Positions 57,254-64,000 of a stretch of 64,000 bases of DNA are shown one piece after another. How positions within the stretch are numbered: position 1 is the stretch's first letter; every line of letters begins with the position of its first letter. The position numbers were made by a program, and so were the translations under genes. Source of the DNA: Bacillus sp. Bos-x628 (GTDB lineage Bacteria > Bacillota > Bacilli > Bacillales > Bacillaceae); the NCBI RefSeq assembly GCF_040500475.1, contig NZ_CP159358.1, forward strand, positions 2,356,001 to 2,420,000, given 5' to 3'. The notes under the pieces were generated by a model. It did no database searches, was not told where the DNA came from, and saw only the letters and a program-made list of their open reading frames with translations.

Positions 57254-57455
57254 CTGACCCTATAAAGTGAGACAAATAAAAACACCTCTAAGTTGAAATT
57301 CAGGTATAGCATACCTAAAAACAGTTTGGAGGTGTTACTGTATGGGCACAAGAGTCAGTTACCCAGAAAGTGTAAAAGAAGAGTATGTACAAATGTTTAC
57401 CAGGCACTCCAACAAAAGAAATCATGGACAAGACAAGCTAGGTATTAAGAATTAA
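57254..57455 (+). mobile_element. IS3-family insertion sequence remnant (orfA end)
   Basis: TGACCCTATAAAGTGAGACA at 57255-57274 looks like the terminal repeat of an IS150-type element. A frame from ATG 57342, after TTTGGAGGTG, begins MGTRVSYPESVKEEYVQM, as IS3-type orfA does, then shifts frame: 'AGTPTKEIMDK' and 'LGIKN' appear in different frames. Only the left 200 bp survive; orfB and the right end are absent. Confidence 0.65.
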
Positions 57456-57723
57456 ACACAAGTAAAAATATAGAATAAATGGTATCATAATGGTGAAAAA
57501 TCAACCCGTTTCATCAATTTGTTGGAAAACAATATTCATACCGAAAGGGACTTTTGGCAACTGGCTGTTTTGATTCTCGGCTCAAAATTTGAGGTCATTT
57601 CTCCAATGTCACAGAGCTTTTTTAAAATATACCAAACAACACCCTTTGGCATGTCACTTGTTTTTCATACATTCCTCCCATGTTATAATAAACACAGTTT
57701 ATGAACGAGAGGATATGTAGGAG
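57456..57723. other. Gap before lipL, possible regulator debris
   Basis: A frame at 57519-57704 contains 'WQLAVLILGSKFEVISPMSQ', reminiscent of the end of WYL-domain regulators, but it has no ribosome site and ends in AT-rich noise. I treat it as debris. The lipL promoter should lie near its end. Confidence 0.35.
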
Positions 57724-58572
57724 ATGAAAAATGAACCTATTGAGTTACTGACGCAGCCAACATGGCGAATCATTGACCAGTCGAGTCTGGGTCCTTATGT
57801 GGATGCGAAGCAATCTTTTGCCATGGATGATACGCTTTGTACGTCGGTTGGAAAAGGCTTATCGCCAGCGACGGCGCGCTCTTGGGTGCATCACAATACG
57901 ATTGTGCTTGGGATTCAGGATACCAGACTTCCCTTCCTTCAAGACGGCGTGAGACTACTTAAAGAAGAGGGTTATCGTGTAATCGTGCGGAATTCAGGCG
58001 GACTTGCTGTGGTTCTGGATGAAGGCGTATTGAATATTTCCTTAATTTTTGCAGAACAAAAGAAAGGCATAGATATCGACCGCGGGTATGATGCGATGGT
58101 GACGTTGATCCGTCGTATGCTTGCGATGTATCAGGTTGATATTAAAGCTTATGAGATTGTCGGTTCTTATTGCCCAGGAAGTTACGATTTGAGTATTGAC
58201 GGGAAGAAATTCGCAGGTATTTCTCAGCGCAGGTTGCGCGGGGGGGTTGCTGTGCAAATCTATTTGTGTGCAGATGGAAGCGGCAGGGAGCGAGCAGATT
58301 TGATTCTCCGGTTTTATGAGGCGGCATTAAAGGATAAACGACAAGAAGTGAAAGCCGCATATCCAGATATTCAGCCTGATACGATGGCATCCTTATCTGA
58401 ATTAATAGGTGAACCGATTGACTGTATGCTTCTCATGCGTCTTTTGCTAGAGGAGCTAAAAAAATTCAGTGATCAGCTGACAGCTTCCGGTCTAACCCCA
58501 GAGGAACAGTTAGAGTTTGAGAAAAACATGATGCGTATGATCGAGCGGAATGAGAAGGTATTTAGCTTGTAG
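57724..58572 (+). CDS. lipL: Octanoyl-[GcvH]:protein N-octanoyltransferase LipL
   Basis: LipL (YwfL) moves octanoyl groups from GcvH to E2 subunits during lipoate synthesis. The 282-residue protein carries the BPL/LplA fold and the catalytic Cys150 in '[20 protein letters not shown]', with '[20 protein letters not shown]' and 'KFAGISQRR'. ATG 57724 uses GAGAGGA about 11 nt upstream. A terminator follows at once. Confidence 0.94.
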   Translation: MKNEPIELLTQPTWRIIDQSSLGPYVDAKQSFAMDDTLCTSVGKGLSPATARSWVHHNTIVLGIQDTRLPFLQDGVRLLKEEGYRVIVRNSGGLAVVLDEGVLNISLIFAEQKKGIDIDRGYDAMVTLIRRMLAMYQVDIKAYEIVGSYCPGSYDLSIDGKKFAGISQRRLRGGVAVQIYLCADGSGRERADLILRFYEAALKDKRQEVKAAYPDIQPDTMASLSELIGEPIDCMLLMRLLLEELKKFSDQLTASGLTPEEQLEFEKNMMRMIERNEKVFSL

Positions 58573-58602
58573 AGAAAGGTTTTTTCTGCAAGCTTTTTTA
58601 TT
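58563..58602 (+). terminator. lipL terminator
   Basis: AGCTTGTAGAGAAA pairs with TTTCTGCAAGCT (one mismatch region), followed by T6; the left arm includes the lipL stop. Confidence 0.85.
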
Positions 58603-58700
58603 TGATTTATATCATAAAAAGTGGGTAAAATTTTCAAGAAAAATGTTGGAAATGGAAATTTTGTGATATATAATGCTTCATGTATGGGAAGATAAAATGA

Positions 58701-58967
58701 AAAAATATTGGTGTATCTTTTACTCGAGTGTTCTGTCTTCTTTTTCCACATGGACTTTTTGAAATTCCTGCACTGCTTTTGAGTGGTTCAATCGGTTTTA
58801 TGAGCATAAAGATGGTCTGGGATTTATGTTTTACGAATCGAGAACATGCTTTAAAGATAGGAGTTAAACAGATCACTATGTGTGCGGTCTTTGTTGTTGT
58901 TCTAATAATCAGTGCAGCCTTCGTGGAGTCTTATTTGACACCTTTTTTATGTTGTAAGGAGAGATGA
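58701..58967 (+). pseudogene. SpoIIM-like (DUF95) C-terminal fragment
   Basis: The frame open from 58701 encodes 'LLFPHGLFEIPALLLSGSIG' and two membrane helices, the C-terminal half of the stage II sporulation protein M family (PHGxFExPA motif). The N-terminal helices are missing and there is no convincing ribosome site before GTG 58728, so it is probably a truncated relic, or a short translated membrane protein. Its stop overlaps the next small gene. Confidence 0.5.
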
Positions 58968-58969
58968 GT

Positions 58970-59197
58970 TTGAAATCGACCAACTATCTTTTAGGTGTGC
59001 CAGTTATACTAGCAATGGGTTGTCTTGTGTCAATGTCTCATGATTTTTTATTTCCTGTATTGACATTTGGTCTTGTTGGTTTGTATTTGTTTATATTTTC
59101 TTCTGTTCAAAACAAGTGGGTCAACTATTTTTTCTTACTCATTTTTGTTCTGAACCTTTTAGCTAGTATTGCGCTTTACTTTGACAAACAATCGTAA
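58970..59197 (+). CDS. Small membrane protein, tandem paralogue A
   Basis: A 75-residue protein with two to three hydrophobic helices ('LLGVPVILAMGCLVSMSHDF', 'PVLTFGLVGLYLFIF'). It aligns along its length with the next gene ('FPVLTFGLVGLYLFIF' against 'QPVLTLGIAGLYIFIF'). TTG 58970 has AAGGAGAG 7 nt upstream and starts MKSTN, like the MKSKN of its partner. No known family. Confidence 0.65.
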   Translation: MKSTNYLLGVPVILAMGCLVSMSHDFLFPVLTFGLVGLYLFIFSSVQNKWVNYFFLLIFVLNLLASIALYFDKQS

Positions 59198-59259
59198 ATA
59201 GTAAATAGAGAGCGACAGGATGAAACATCTAGTATGGTGAAGCCGGAAGGAGTCGTATC

Positions 59260-59493
59260 TTGAAATCAAAAAACGGCAGTTACCTTTATTTACTTTGGCT
59301 CCCTATCATGATTGGAGCCGGCTATGGCATTTCGCTTTTCGTACCGTTTCTTCAGCCTGTATTGACACTTGGAATCGCAGGACTTTATATTTTTATCTTT
59401 GGTGTTTTTCAGGTGAGACAGGTGAAGTATATCTTTATGTTCGTTTTTCTGATCAATGTCCTTTTTAGTGTGATGCTGTTCTTGGATATTTAA
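59260..59493 (+). CDS. Small membrane protein, tandem paralogue B
   Basis: A 77-residue hydrophobic protein, about 40-45% similar by eye to paralogue A; both end in a 'FD' or 'LD' motif after the last helix. TTG 59260 has GGAAGGAG 9 nt upstream. A strong terminator follows the stop, so A and B may form one transcript with the SpoIIM-like fragment. Function unknown. Confidence 0.68.
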   Translation: MKSKNGSYLYLLWLPIMIGAGYGISLFVPFLQPVLTLGIAGLYIFIFGVFQVRQVKYIFMFVFLINVLFSVMLFLDI

Positions 59494-59494
59494 A

Positions 59495-59528
59495 AAAGTG
59501 CTTCCCGCAGGTGGGGAGCACTTTTTGT
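59495..59528. terminator. Bidirectional terminator
   Basis: AAAAAGTGCTTCCC and GGGGAGCACTTTTT form a long stem between paralogue B and the convergent rsfA. Confidence 0.92.
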
Positions 59529-60328
59529 TATTCGGCCATTTTTTCAAGGTTGCCGTTGCGATCCATTTTAAAGGTTGGTGCGGCATTATCGTCATCCTCA
59601 AATAAAACTAGTTTTCTTGCACGGTTCATAATTTTTACGAGTGTTTCATAATCTTCTTGAATGGTGAGCTGATCCTTTTCAAGCTTTTTCACTTCGGCTT
59701 CTAATTGCGCGACTTTATTTGAAAGTTCACTGTTTTCACGTTTTAACCGGCTGTTTTCCATACGCAAGGCAGAAGATTGTTGTCCCTCGCCTTCATAGCG
59801 GCGTAAGAAATGAATGATATCTTCTATTGTTAGTTCCTCGCGCTGCTTGACAGGAGGAGCTTCCGTTTTTTTCTCCTTGACGTGGGATGACTGTGACAAT
59901 AAATGTGACAAACTAGCTAACTCTTCATTGTAGCTTTGATCTACAAACTTGAGCTGTTCTGCTGTTTCAGCCGCAGGTGCAAATGTTTCTTTTTGCGTTG
60001 GTTTCAGTTCTTGAGATAATTCCTCATTTGTGATTGTGTCCTCTACTTGCGGTTGATATAGTAAGCGTTTCTTCGCAGGCTGTCCATTGCCGAGTGCGCG
60101 CATTCGTTGTTTTCGTTGTTTTTTGGCCAGTGCCAATGCTTTTTCATATTGATGTCTGACAACGGCATTCCATCTAAACCCGCATGCCGCCGAGGTGCGA
60201 TTGAGCTTATCTCCTACTTCTTCAAAGGCATTCAACTGTGTGCTGCCCTCTCTAACATGACGTAAGACGGTTTCTGCCAGAAGGAGATCATTTTCCTCTG
60301 ACCAGGCATCTTGTCTTTGTTTTGACAT
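59528..60328 (-). CDS. rsfA: Prespore regulator RsfA
   Basis: A 266-residue regulator: an N-terminal Myb/SANT-like domain ('[20 protein letters not shown]', '[20 protein letters not shown]', residues 5-60), a linker, and a C-terminal coiled coil ('[20 protein letters not shown]', about 190-245). In B. subtilis RsfA (YwfN) is a sigma-F-dependent protein that tunes prespore genes. ATG 60328 follows GGGGG at 9 nt. Confidence 0.92.
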   Translation of the reverse strand: MSKQRQDAWSEENDLLLAETVLRHVREGSTQLNAFEEVGDKLNRTSAACGFRWNAVVRHQYEKALALAKKQRKQRMRALGNGQPAKKRLLYQPQVEDTITNEELSQELKPTQKETFAPAAETAEQLKFVDQSYNEELASLSHLLSQSSHVKEKKTEAPPVKQREELTIEDIIHFLRRYEGEGQQSSALRMENSRLKRENSELSNKVAQLEAEVKKLEKDQLTIQEDYETLVKIMNRARKLVLFEDDDNAAPTFKMDRNGNLEKMAE

Positions 60329-60567
60329 TGTTTAAACCCCCAAATGATTTGATGATATTAGATTAGCCAAGTTCATGATGGTTTATACAAGTTTGCTAAA
60401 AGGATAGTGGAAAATACTAGCTTTTATATGAACATGTTAGGTAACAGAATGTGTCTTGCAAGTCCAGCCGCTTCGAGGTACAATGTTGGGTGGTATATTC
60501 TTAACGATTGCTTGTCCAACTGTTTCATATAGAACGAAGTTTTATCATTGAAAGGAAGCGTAAGACA

Positions 60568-60789
60568 ATGGCTAATGAGTTTCGCGTATGTGACGATTGT
60601 GATGCGACGAACCTAAAGACGTTATTGCCCCGACTCAAATCGGTTGATCCTGATGCGAAAATTGAGATTGGTTGTCAATCCTATTGTGGTCCAGGACGAA
60701 AAAAGGCATTTGCGTTTGTGAACAATCGCCCATTATCAGCACCAACAGAAGATGAATTACTCGAAAAGATTCAAAAGAAAGTCAAATAA
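60568..60789 (+). CDS. DUF1450 (YuzB-like) small cysteine protein
   Basis: A 73-residue protein with conserved cysteines in '[10 protein letters not shown]' and '[20 protein letters not shown]', the DUF1450 pattern. Function unknown; the cysteines could bind a metal. ATG 60568 has AAAGGAAGCG upstream; the longer frame to 60508 lacks support. Confidence 0.85.
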   Translation: MANEFRVCDDCDATNLKTLLPRLKSVDPDAKIEIGCQSYCGPGRKKAFAFVNNRPLSAPTEDELLEKIQKKVK

Positions 60790-60819
60790 ATGTCACTGAA
60801 TGTATTCAGTCGTTCAAAA

Positions 60820-60852
60820 AAAGGTCCGTCCCTGTCAGGGCGGGCTTTTTCC
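60820..60852 (+). terminator. Intrinsic terminator
   Basis: CCGTCCCT and AGGGCGGG pair around GTC, followed by CTTTTTCC, downstream of the DUF1450 gene. Confidence 0.8.
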
Positions 60853-60957
60853 GTCCGTTTGATCAACGAGAACACATTCTCCAACAAATTCAAGGATGTT
60901 ATCGGGGGAATTTTCCCGATATAATAGAAACACGTCTTAAAAAAGAGGGACGAAACG

Positions 60958-62259
60958 ATGGCGTATCCAAAAGGGAAATTATCTGAAGAAAAAGTATTTA
61001 AAGATCCTGTGCACCGCTATGTCCACGTACGGGACGCATTAATATGGGATTTAATAGGAACACGAGAATTTCAGCGCCTTAGACGAATAAAACAGCTAGG
61101 AACAACTTATTTGACGTTTCATGGTGCAGAACACAGCCGGTTTAATCATTCACTCGGTGTATACGAGATTGTGAGACGGATTGTAGATGATGTGTTTAAA
61201 GGGCGCCCTGAATGGGATGAAGGGGAACGTGAGCTTGTGCTGAGCGCAGCTTTGCTTCATGATCTCGGACATGGTCCGTTTTCTCATTCCTTTGAAAAGG
61301 TCTTCCACTTAGATCATGAATCGTTTACAAGAGATATTATACTAGGAAAAACTGAAGTGAATGAAGTGTTGAGCCGAGTTAGTGACGATTTTCCGAAGCA
61401 TGTGGCTGAAGTGATTGCAAAAACGTATCAAAACAAACAGGTGGTCAGTTTGATTTCCAGTCAAATTGATGCTGACAGGATGGACTACTTACAGCGTGAT
61501 GCTTACTACACAGGCGTCAGCTATGGTCATTTTGATATGGAACGTATTTTGCGGGTAATGCGTCCGAGAGAAGATCAAATTGTGATGAAGCAGAGTGGGA
61601 TGCATGCCGTAGAGGATTACATTATGAGCCGCTATCAAATGTATTGGCAAGTATACTTCCATCCAGTTACACGCAGTGCGGAAGTCATTTTAACGAAAAT
61701 CCTTCATCGAGCGAAAGAGCTGCATGAAACCGGCTATATGTTTACACATGCCCCTGTTCATTTTTACTCGATTTTTGAGGGGAATGTCACAACAGAGGAT
61801 TATATTAAGCTGGATGAATCCATTGTCTTGTTTTATTTTCAAGCGTGGGAAGATGAAGAGGACCACGTGCTCGCTGATTTGTGTCGCCGTTTTATGAACC
61901 GCCGTTTATTCCAATATACAGAGTTTAATCCAAACGAAGAAATGACGAAGTTTTTTAAGTTGACTGCCTTGTTCAAAGAGGCAGGCATTGATCCAGATTA
62001 TTATTTAGTGGTCGACTCTTCCTCTGACTTACCTTATGACTTCTACAGACCGGGGGAAGAAGAAGAGAGACTGCCGATTCACCTCATGACACAGAGTGGA
62101 CATATTAAAGAACTGTCGAGACAGTCAGATATTGTCGACGCCATTTCCGGTAAACGAAGAACCGATCACAAACTTTATTTCCCGATGGACTTAATTGTAG
62201 ATATGTCGGAAAAAGCTGAAGAAAAGAAGGCGATCATGAAGCTGCTTGGATTGGGATAA
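60958..62259 (+). CDS. ywfO: HD-domain phosphohydrolase YwfO
   Basis: A 433-residue dNTPase-like (SAMHD1-related) HD protein. Metal ligands are seen at His64 ('EHSRFNHSLGVYE') and His101-Asp102 ('ALLHDLGHGPFSHSFE'), with 'SSQIDADRMDYLQRDAYYTG' downstream. B. subtilis YwfO has the same length. It probably hydrolyses nucleotides; the exact substrate is not known to me. It is followed by ywgA. Confidence 0.9.
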   Translation: MAYPKGKLSEEKVFKDPVHRYVHVRDALIWDLIGTREFQRLRRIKQLGTTYLTFHGAEHSRFNHSLGVYEIVRRIVDDVFKGRPEWDEGERELVLSAALLHDLGHGPFSHSFEKVFHLDHESFTRDIILGKTEVNEVLSRVSDDFPKHVAEVIAKTYQNKQVVSLISSQIDADRMDYLQRDAYYTGVSYGHFDMERILRVMRPREDQIVMKQSGMHAVEDYIMSRYQMYWQVYFHPVTRSAEVILTKILHRAKELHETGYMFTHAPVHFYSIFEGNVTTEDYIKLDESIVLFYFQAWEDEEDHVLADLCRRFMNRRLFQYTEFNPNEEMTKFFKLTALFKEAGIDPDYYLVVDSSSDLPYDFYRPGEEEERLPIHLMTQSGHIKELSRQSDIVDAISGKRRTDHKLYFPMDLIVDMSEKAEEKKAIMKLLGLG

Positions 62260-62289
62260 GGAAGTATTGAAAAAGGAGATGTCGGGAAT

Positions 62290-62790
62290 TTGTTGAAAGA
62301 ACATGCAAAGTTGATGAAGGTATTCTCTGAATCAGGAGAAATCGTTGGACGGAAGAAGCTGCAAAAAATGATTTACATAGCAAAAAAGTTAGACTTGCCT
62401 TTTTATGAGAAATACGATTTTCATTTTTATGGCCCGTATTCAGAGGAGTTGACGCTTAGGATTGAAGAGCTGTGTAACCTTGGATTCTTGGACGAAATGA
62501 AGGAAAAAAAGGGCGGATACTATCAATATCGCTATTCGCTAACGGATAATGGGAAGGAGTTTCTCGAGCAGTGTGAAGTGGACATGCCTGACGTAAAGGG
62601 GATTACTCAGCAGATGAATCAGCAATCGTCCCGTTTTCTTGAGCTCGTCTCGACGATTTTATACTTTGATGACTTGTCTCAAGATGAGGTGAAGGAAAAG
62701 GTCTTCACAATTAAAAGGAAGCAGCGGTATACGGACGAAGAATTTGAAGCCGCACTTAATTATATTGATCAATTAAGAGAATTGTGCTAG
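62290..62790 (+). CDS. ywgA: YwgA family protein
   Basis: A 166-residue protein with a helical, winged-helix-like N-terminus ('IVGRKKLQKMIYIAKKLDLP', 'FHFYGPYSEELTLRIEELCN'). The pattern KLQK-x-IY...YGPYS recalls the Panacea/SocA antitoxin fold. Function unknown. TTG 62290 has AAAGGAG 10 nt upstream. It lies 30 bp after ywfO. Confidence 0.85.
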   Translation: MLKEHAKLMKVFSESGEIVGRKKLQKMIYIAKKLDLPFYEKYDFHFYGPYSEELTLRIEELCNLGFLDEMKEKKGGYYQYRYSLTDNGKEFLEQCEVDMPDVKGITQQMNQQSSRFLELVSTILYFDDLSQDEVKEKVFTIKRKQRYTDEEFEAALNYIDQLRELC

Positions 62791-62795
62791 TTTTG

Positions 62796-62829
62796 CCAAA
62801 ACGCCCGACAGAATTCGGGCGTTTTTTGT
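62796..62829 (+). terminator. ywgA terminator
   Basis: AAAACGCCCGA pairs with TCGGGCGTTTT around a 6-nt loop, followed by T-rich DNA. Confidence 0.93.
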
Positions 62830-63018
62830 TTGTGAGGACCCATGCCAAAAGCGCTATTTTCTAATGAAATGTGTGCCAAAATATCTGAAAAATTAGTGAA
62901 TATGGCGTCATTAGACTACATTCTTGTGAATCTAACTTCCTGTTTTTGACTGAATAGAAGGAAAATGGTGAATTTTCAGTGAATATATAACCTTGTTAAA
63001 AACAAAGGAGGGATAGGA

Positions 63019-63831
63019 ATGAGAAAACGATCAGTCTTTTTGTCATTTTTATTGGTAGGTAGTTTGTTACCGGGGGTAAGTTCTGCTTCAGCACCATTAA
63101 CGAGTGCAGGTCATGATCATGATCATCATCATGCGCCATTTGAAACACATATCAGTGATGGGTTGCCAAAGGCAAACGATTTTAAAGATTTGATGACAGC
63201 TCCTTCAATTGAGCGTGATGTAACGACAAAGGTTTTAGATGAATCTGGTAAGCAGGTTGGATCAAGAACCTTTAAGGCGAATACAGGAGATTCTATTTCA
63301 ACGAAAGCAAGCACAGGCAGTCAAAAAGTGACAGTCTATGCGGTAGCAGATGCACAGTATCGTGCGAAATATAGCGATTGGCAAACACGTATTGCCAGCA
63401 TCATTGAGCAAGCGGATGTCACATTTAATCGTGACCACGATGTCGATTTTGTTGTACAAGCGGTAGGGTCTTGGACGTCTTCTGGGTCTAACGCTGATCA
63501 AATTCTTTCAAACCTTCAGCGTAGCTTTGATGGCAGAGGGTATGACTTTGTGACAGGATTTACAGCAAATCCAAACTTTGATGCTGGCGGTATCGCTTAT
63601 GTATATAATAGTGCTCCGAGCGGAAGTGCATTTGCCGTTAACCTTGATCAAGGAACAGCGAATACAGCGAAAGCAGCTACTCACGAATATGGTCATAACT
63701 TTGGTTTACCTCATGACCCTCAAGGAAGTGGTATTGTTTGCTTAATGAATTATGATTATTCTTACACAGTCGATTTTTTTGATGCTGCACATAAAAATCA
63801 AGTGAATCGTAATAAAGCTTGGTATAGATAA
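63019..63831 (+). CDS. Secreted zinc metalloprotease, MprBi-like (M84)
   Basis: A 270-residue secreted metzincin. Signal peptide to about residue 25 ('FLSFLLVGSLLPGVSSASA'), a propeptide, and a catalytic domain from about Ala97 ('ASTGSQKVTVYAVADAQYR'). Zinc ligands His222, His226 and His232 with Glu223 lie in 'HEYGHNFGLPHD', and the Met-turn is 'CLMNYDY' (Met243). It resembles MprBi of 'B. intermedius', family M84. A HDHDHHH run (residues 32-38) sits just after the signal. AAAGGAGGGATAGGA precedes ATG 63019. Confidence 0.9.
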   Translation: MRKRSVFLSFLLVGSLLPGVSSASAPLTSAGHDHDHHHAPFETHISDGLPKANDFKDLMTAPSIERDVTTKVLDESGKQVGSRTFKANTGDSISTKASTGSQKVTVYAVADAQYRAKYSDWQTRIASIIEQADVTFNRDHDVDFVVQAVGSWTSSGSNADQILSNLQRSFDGRGYDFVTGFTANPNFDAGGIAYVYNSAPSGSAFAVNLDQGTANTAKAATHEYGHNFGLPHDPQGSGIVCLMNYDYSYTVDFFDAAHKNQVNRNKAWYR

Positions 63832-63839
63832 GATAAGAA

Positions 63840-63884
63840 ACAAAAAGGACAAACACTCAAACACGAGGGGTTTGTCCTTTTATA
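63840..63884. terminator. Bidirectional terminator
   Basis: AAAAAGGACAAAC pairs with GTTTGTCCTTTT around a loop; it ends both the protease and the convergent tautomerase gene. Confidence 0.9.
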
Positions 63885-63887
63885 TGC

Positions 63888-64000
63888 TTACTGGTCGCTC
63901 ATTCGTTTTCCTGCTACGGCATAGTGTTCTTTTTTCATTTCTTCAATAATGACAGAGACTTTTTCTGCTCCTGCGCCTGTTGTTTCCACAACTGCAGCTG
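63888..64000 (-). CDS. ywhB: 4-oxalocrotonate tautomerase family protein, C-terminal part
   Basis: The frame enters from beyond base 64000 and encodes 'AAVVETTGAGAEKVSVIIEE' then 'MKKEHYAVAGKRMSDQ', stopping at TAA 63890-63888. This is the C-terminus of a short 2-hydroxymuconate tautomerase-like enzyme, as B. subtilis YwhB ('EEMRKDHYAVAGKR'). The catalytic N-terminal proline lies outside the window. Confidence 0.85.
   Translation of the reverse strand, partial: AAVVETTGAGAEKVSVIIEEMKKEHYAVAGKRMSDQ

Noticed and set aside
57519..57704. Frame resembling the C-terminus of a WYL regulator
   Set aside because: Similarity is slight and no start signal exists, so it is noted only as debris in the gap.
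53740..57723. Integration att sites or an integrase for the toxin island
   Set aside because: No tRNA, integrase or flanking direct repeats seen; the island seems built by homologous exchange and an IS remnant.

Overview
The window looks like chromosomal DNA of a Bacillus of the pumilus group (B. pumilus, B. safensis or B. altitudinis). Three things suggest this. The gene order follows the B. subtilis ywb-ywc-ywd-sps-ywf-ywg-ywh segment almost gene for gene. Promoters and ribosome sites are Bacillus-like, with many TTG and GTG starts. The last complete gene is a secreted M84-type metalloprotease like MprBi of 'B. intermedius'. The species is an inference from remembered sequences; no search was run.

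Layout. 1-5.2 kb: an RlmI-type rRNA methyltransferase (5' end missing), the LrgA/LrgB-like pair with its LysR regulator, then thiM-thiE and a broken SnoaL-like gene. 5.2-9.0 kb: the ywcB-ywcA acetate-type symporter pair, a methyltransferase/glycosyltransferase pair and a 46-codon slrA-like gene (biofilm switch). 9.4-16 kb: a GtrA-like membrane protein, then an AraC regulator divergent from galK-galE-galT plus a degenerate M24 peptidase-like gene. 16.5-23.6 kb: the qoxABCD menaquinol oxidase, ywcE, rodA and nfrA. 23.7-31.4 kb: the vpr protease, then the sucrose locus ywcI-sacT-sacP-sacA-ywdA with its RAT antiterminator. 31.6-40 kb: pdxK, ywdF-ung, ywdH, ywdI-ywdJ-ywdK, a coat-like cupin, gerQ and a YIP1-type membrane protein. 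40.2-50.4 kb: the spore polysaccharide operon spsA-L, with SpsC-G resembling nonulosonic acid enzymes and SpsI-L forming the dTDP-rhamnose pathway. 50.4-53.7 kb: a damaged MFS gene, hemQ and pta. 57.7-64 kb: lipL, a cluster of small membrane genes, rsfA, a DUF1450 gene, the ywfO HD hydrolase, ywgA, the metalloprotease and the end of a ywhB-type tautomerase.

The main accessory island is 53.8-57.5 kb, between pta and lipL, which I recall as neighbours in B. subtilis. It holds a YwqH/YwqI-like pair, an LXG toxin whose C-terminus carries a motif like the NAD-hydrolysing TNT fold, an overlapping putative immunity gene, a wrecked second LXG/immunity cassette sharing a 19-nt repeat with the intact toxin, and a broken IS3-type transposase end. 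It is the best candidate for something undescribed.

Other points worth attention are a galactose-operon M24 protein that has lost four of five metal ligands, an slrA homologue without its usual ywcC neighbour, a hairpin that would bury the sacT ribosome site, and two tandem paralogous 75-77-residue membrane proteins next to a SpoIIM-like fragment. I saw no tRNA, rRNA, CRISPR array or replication origin.
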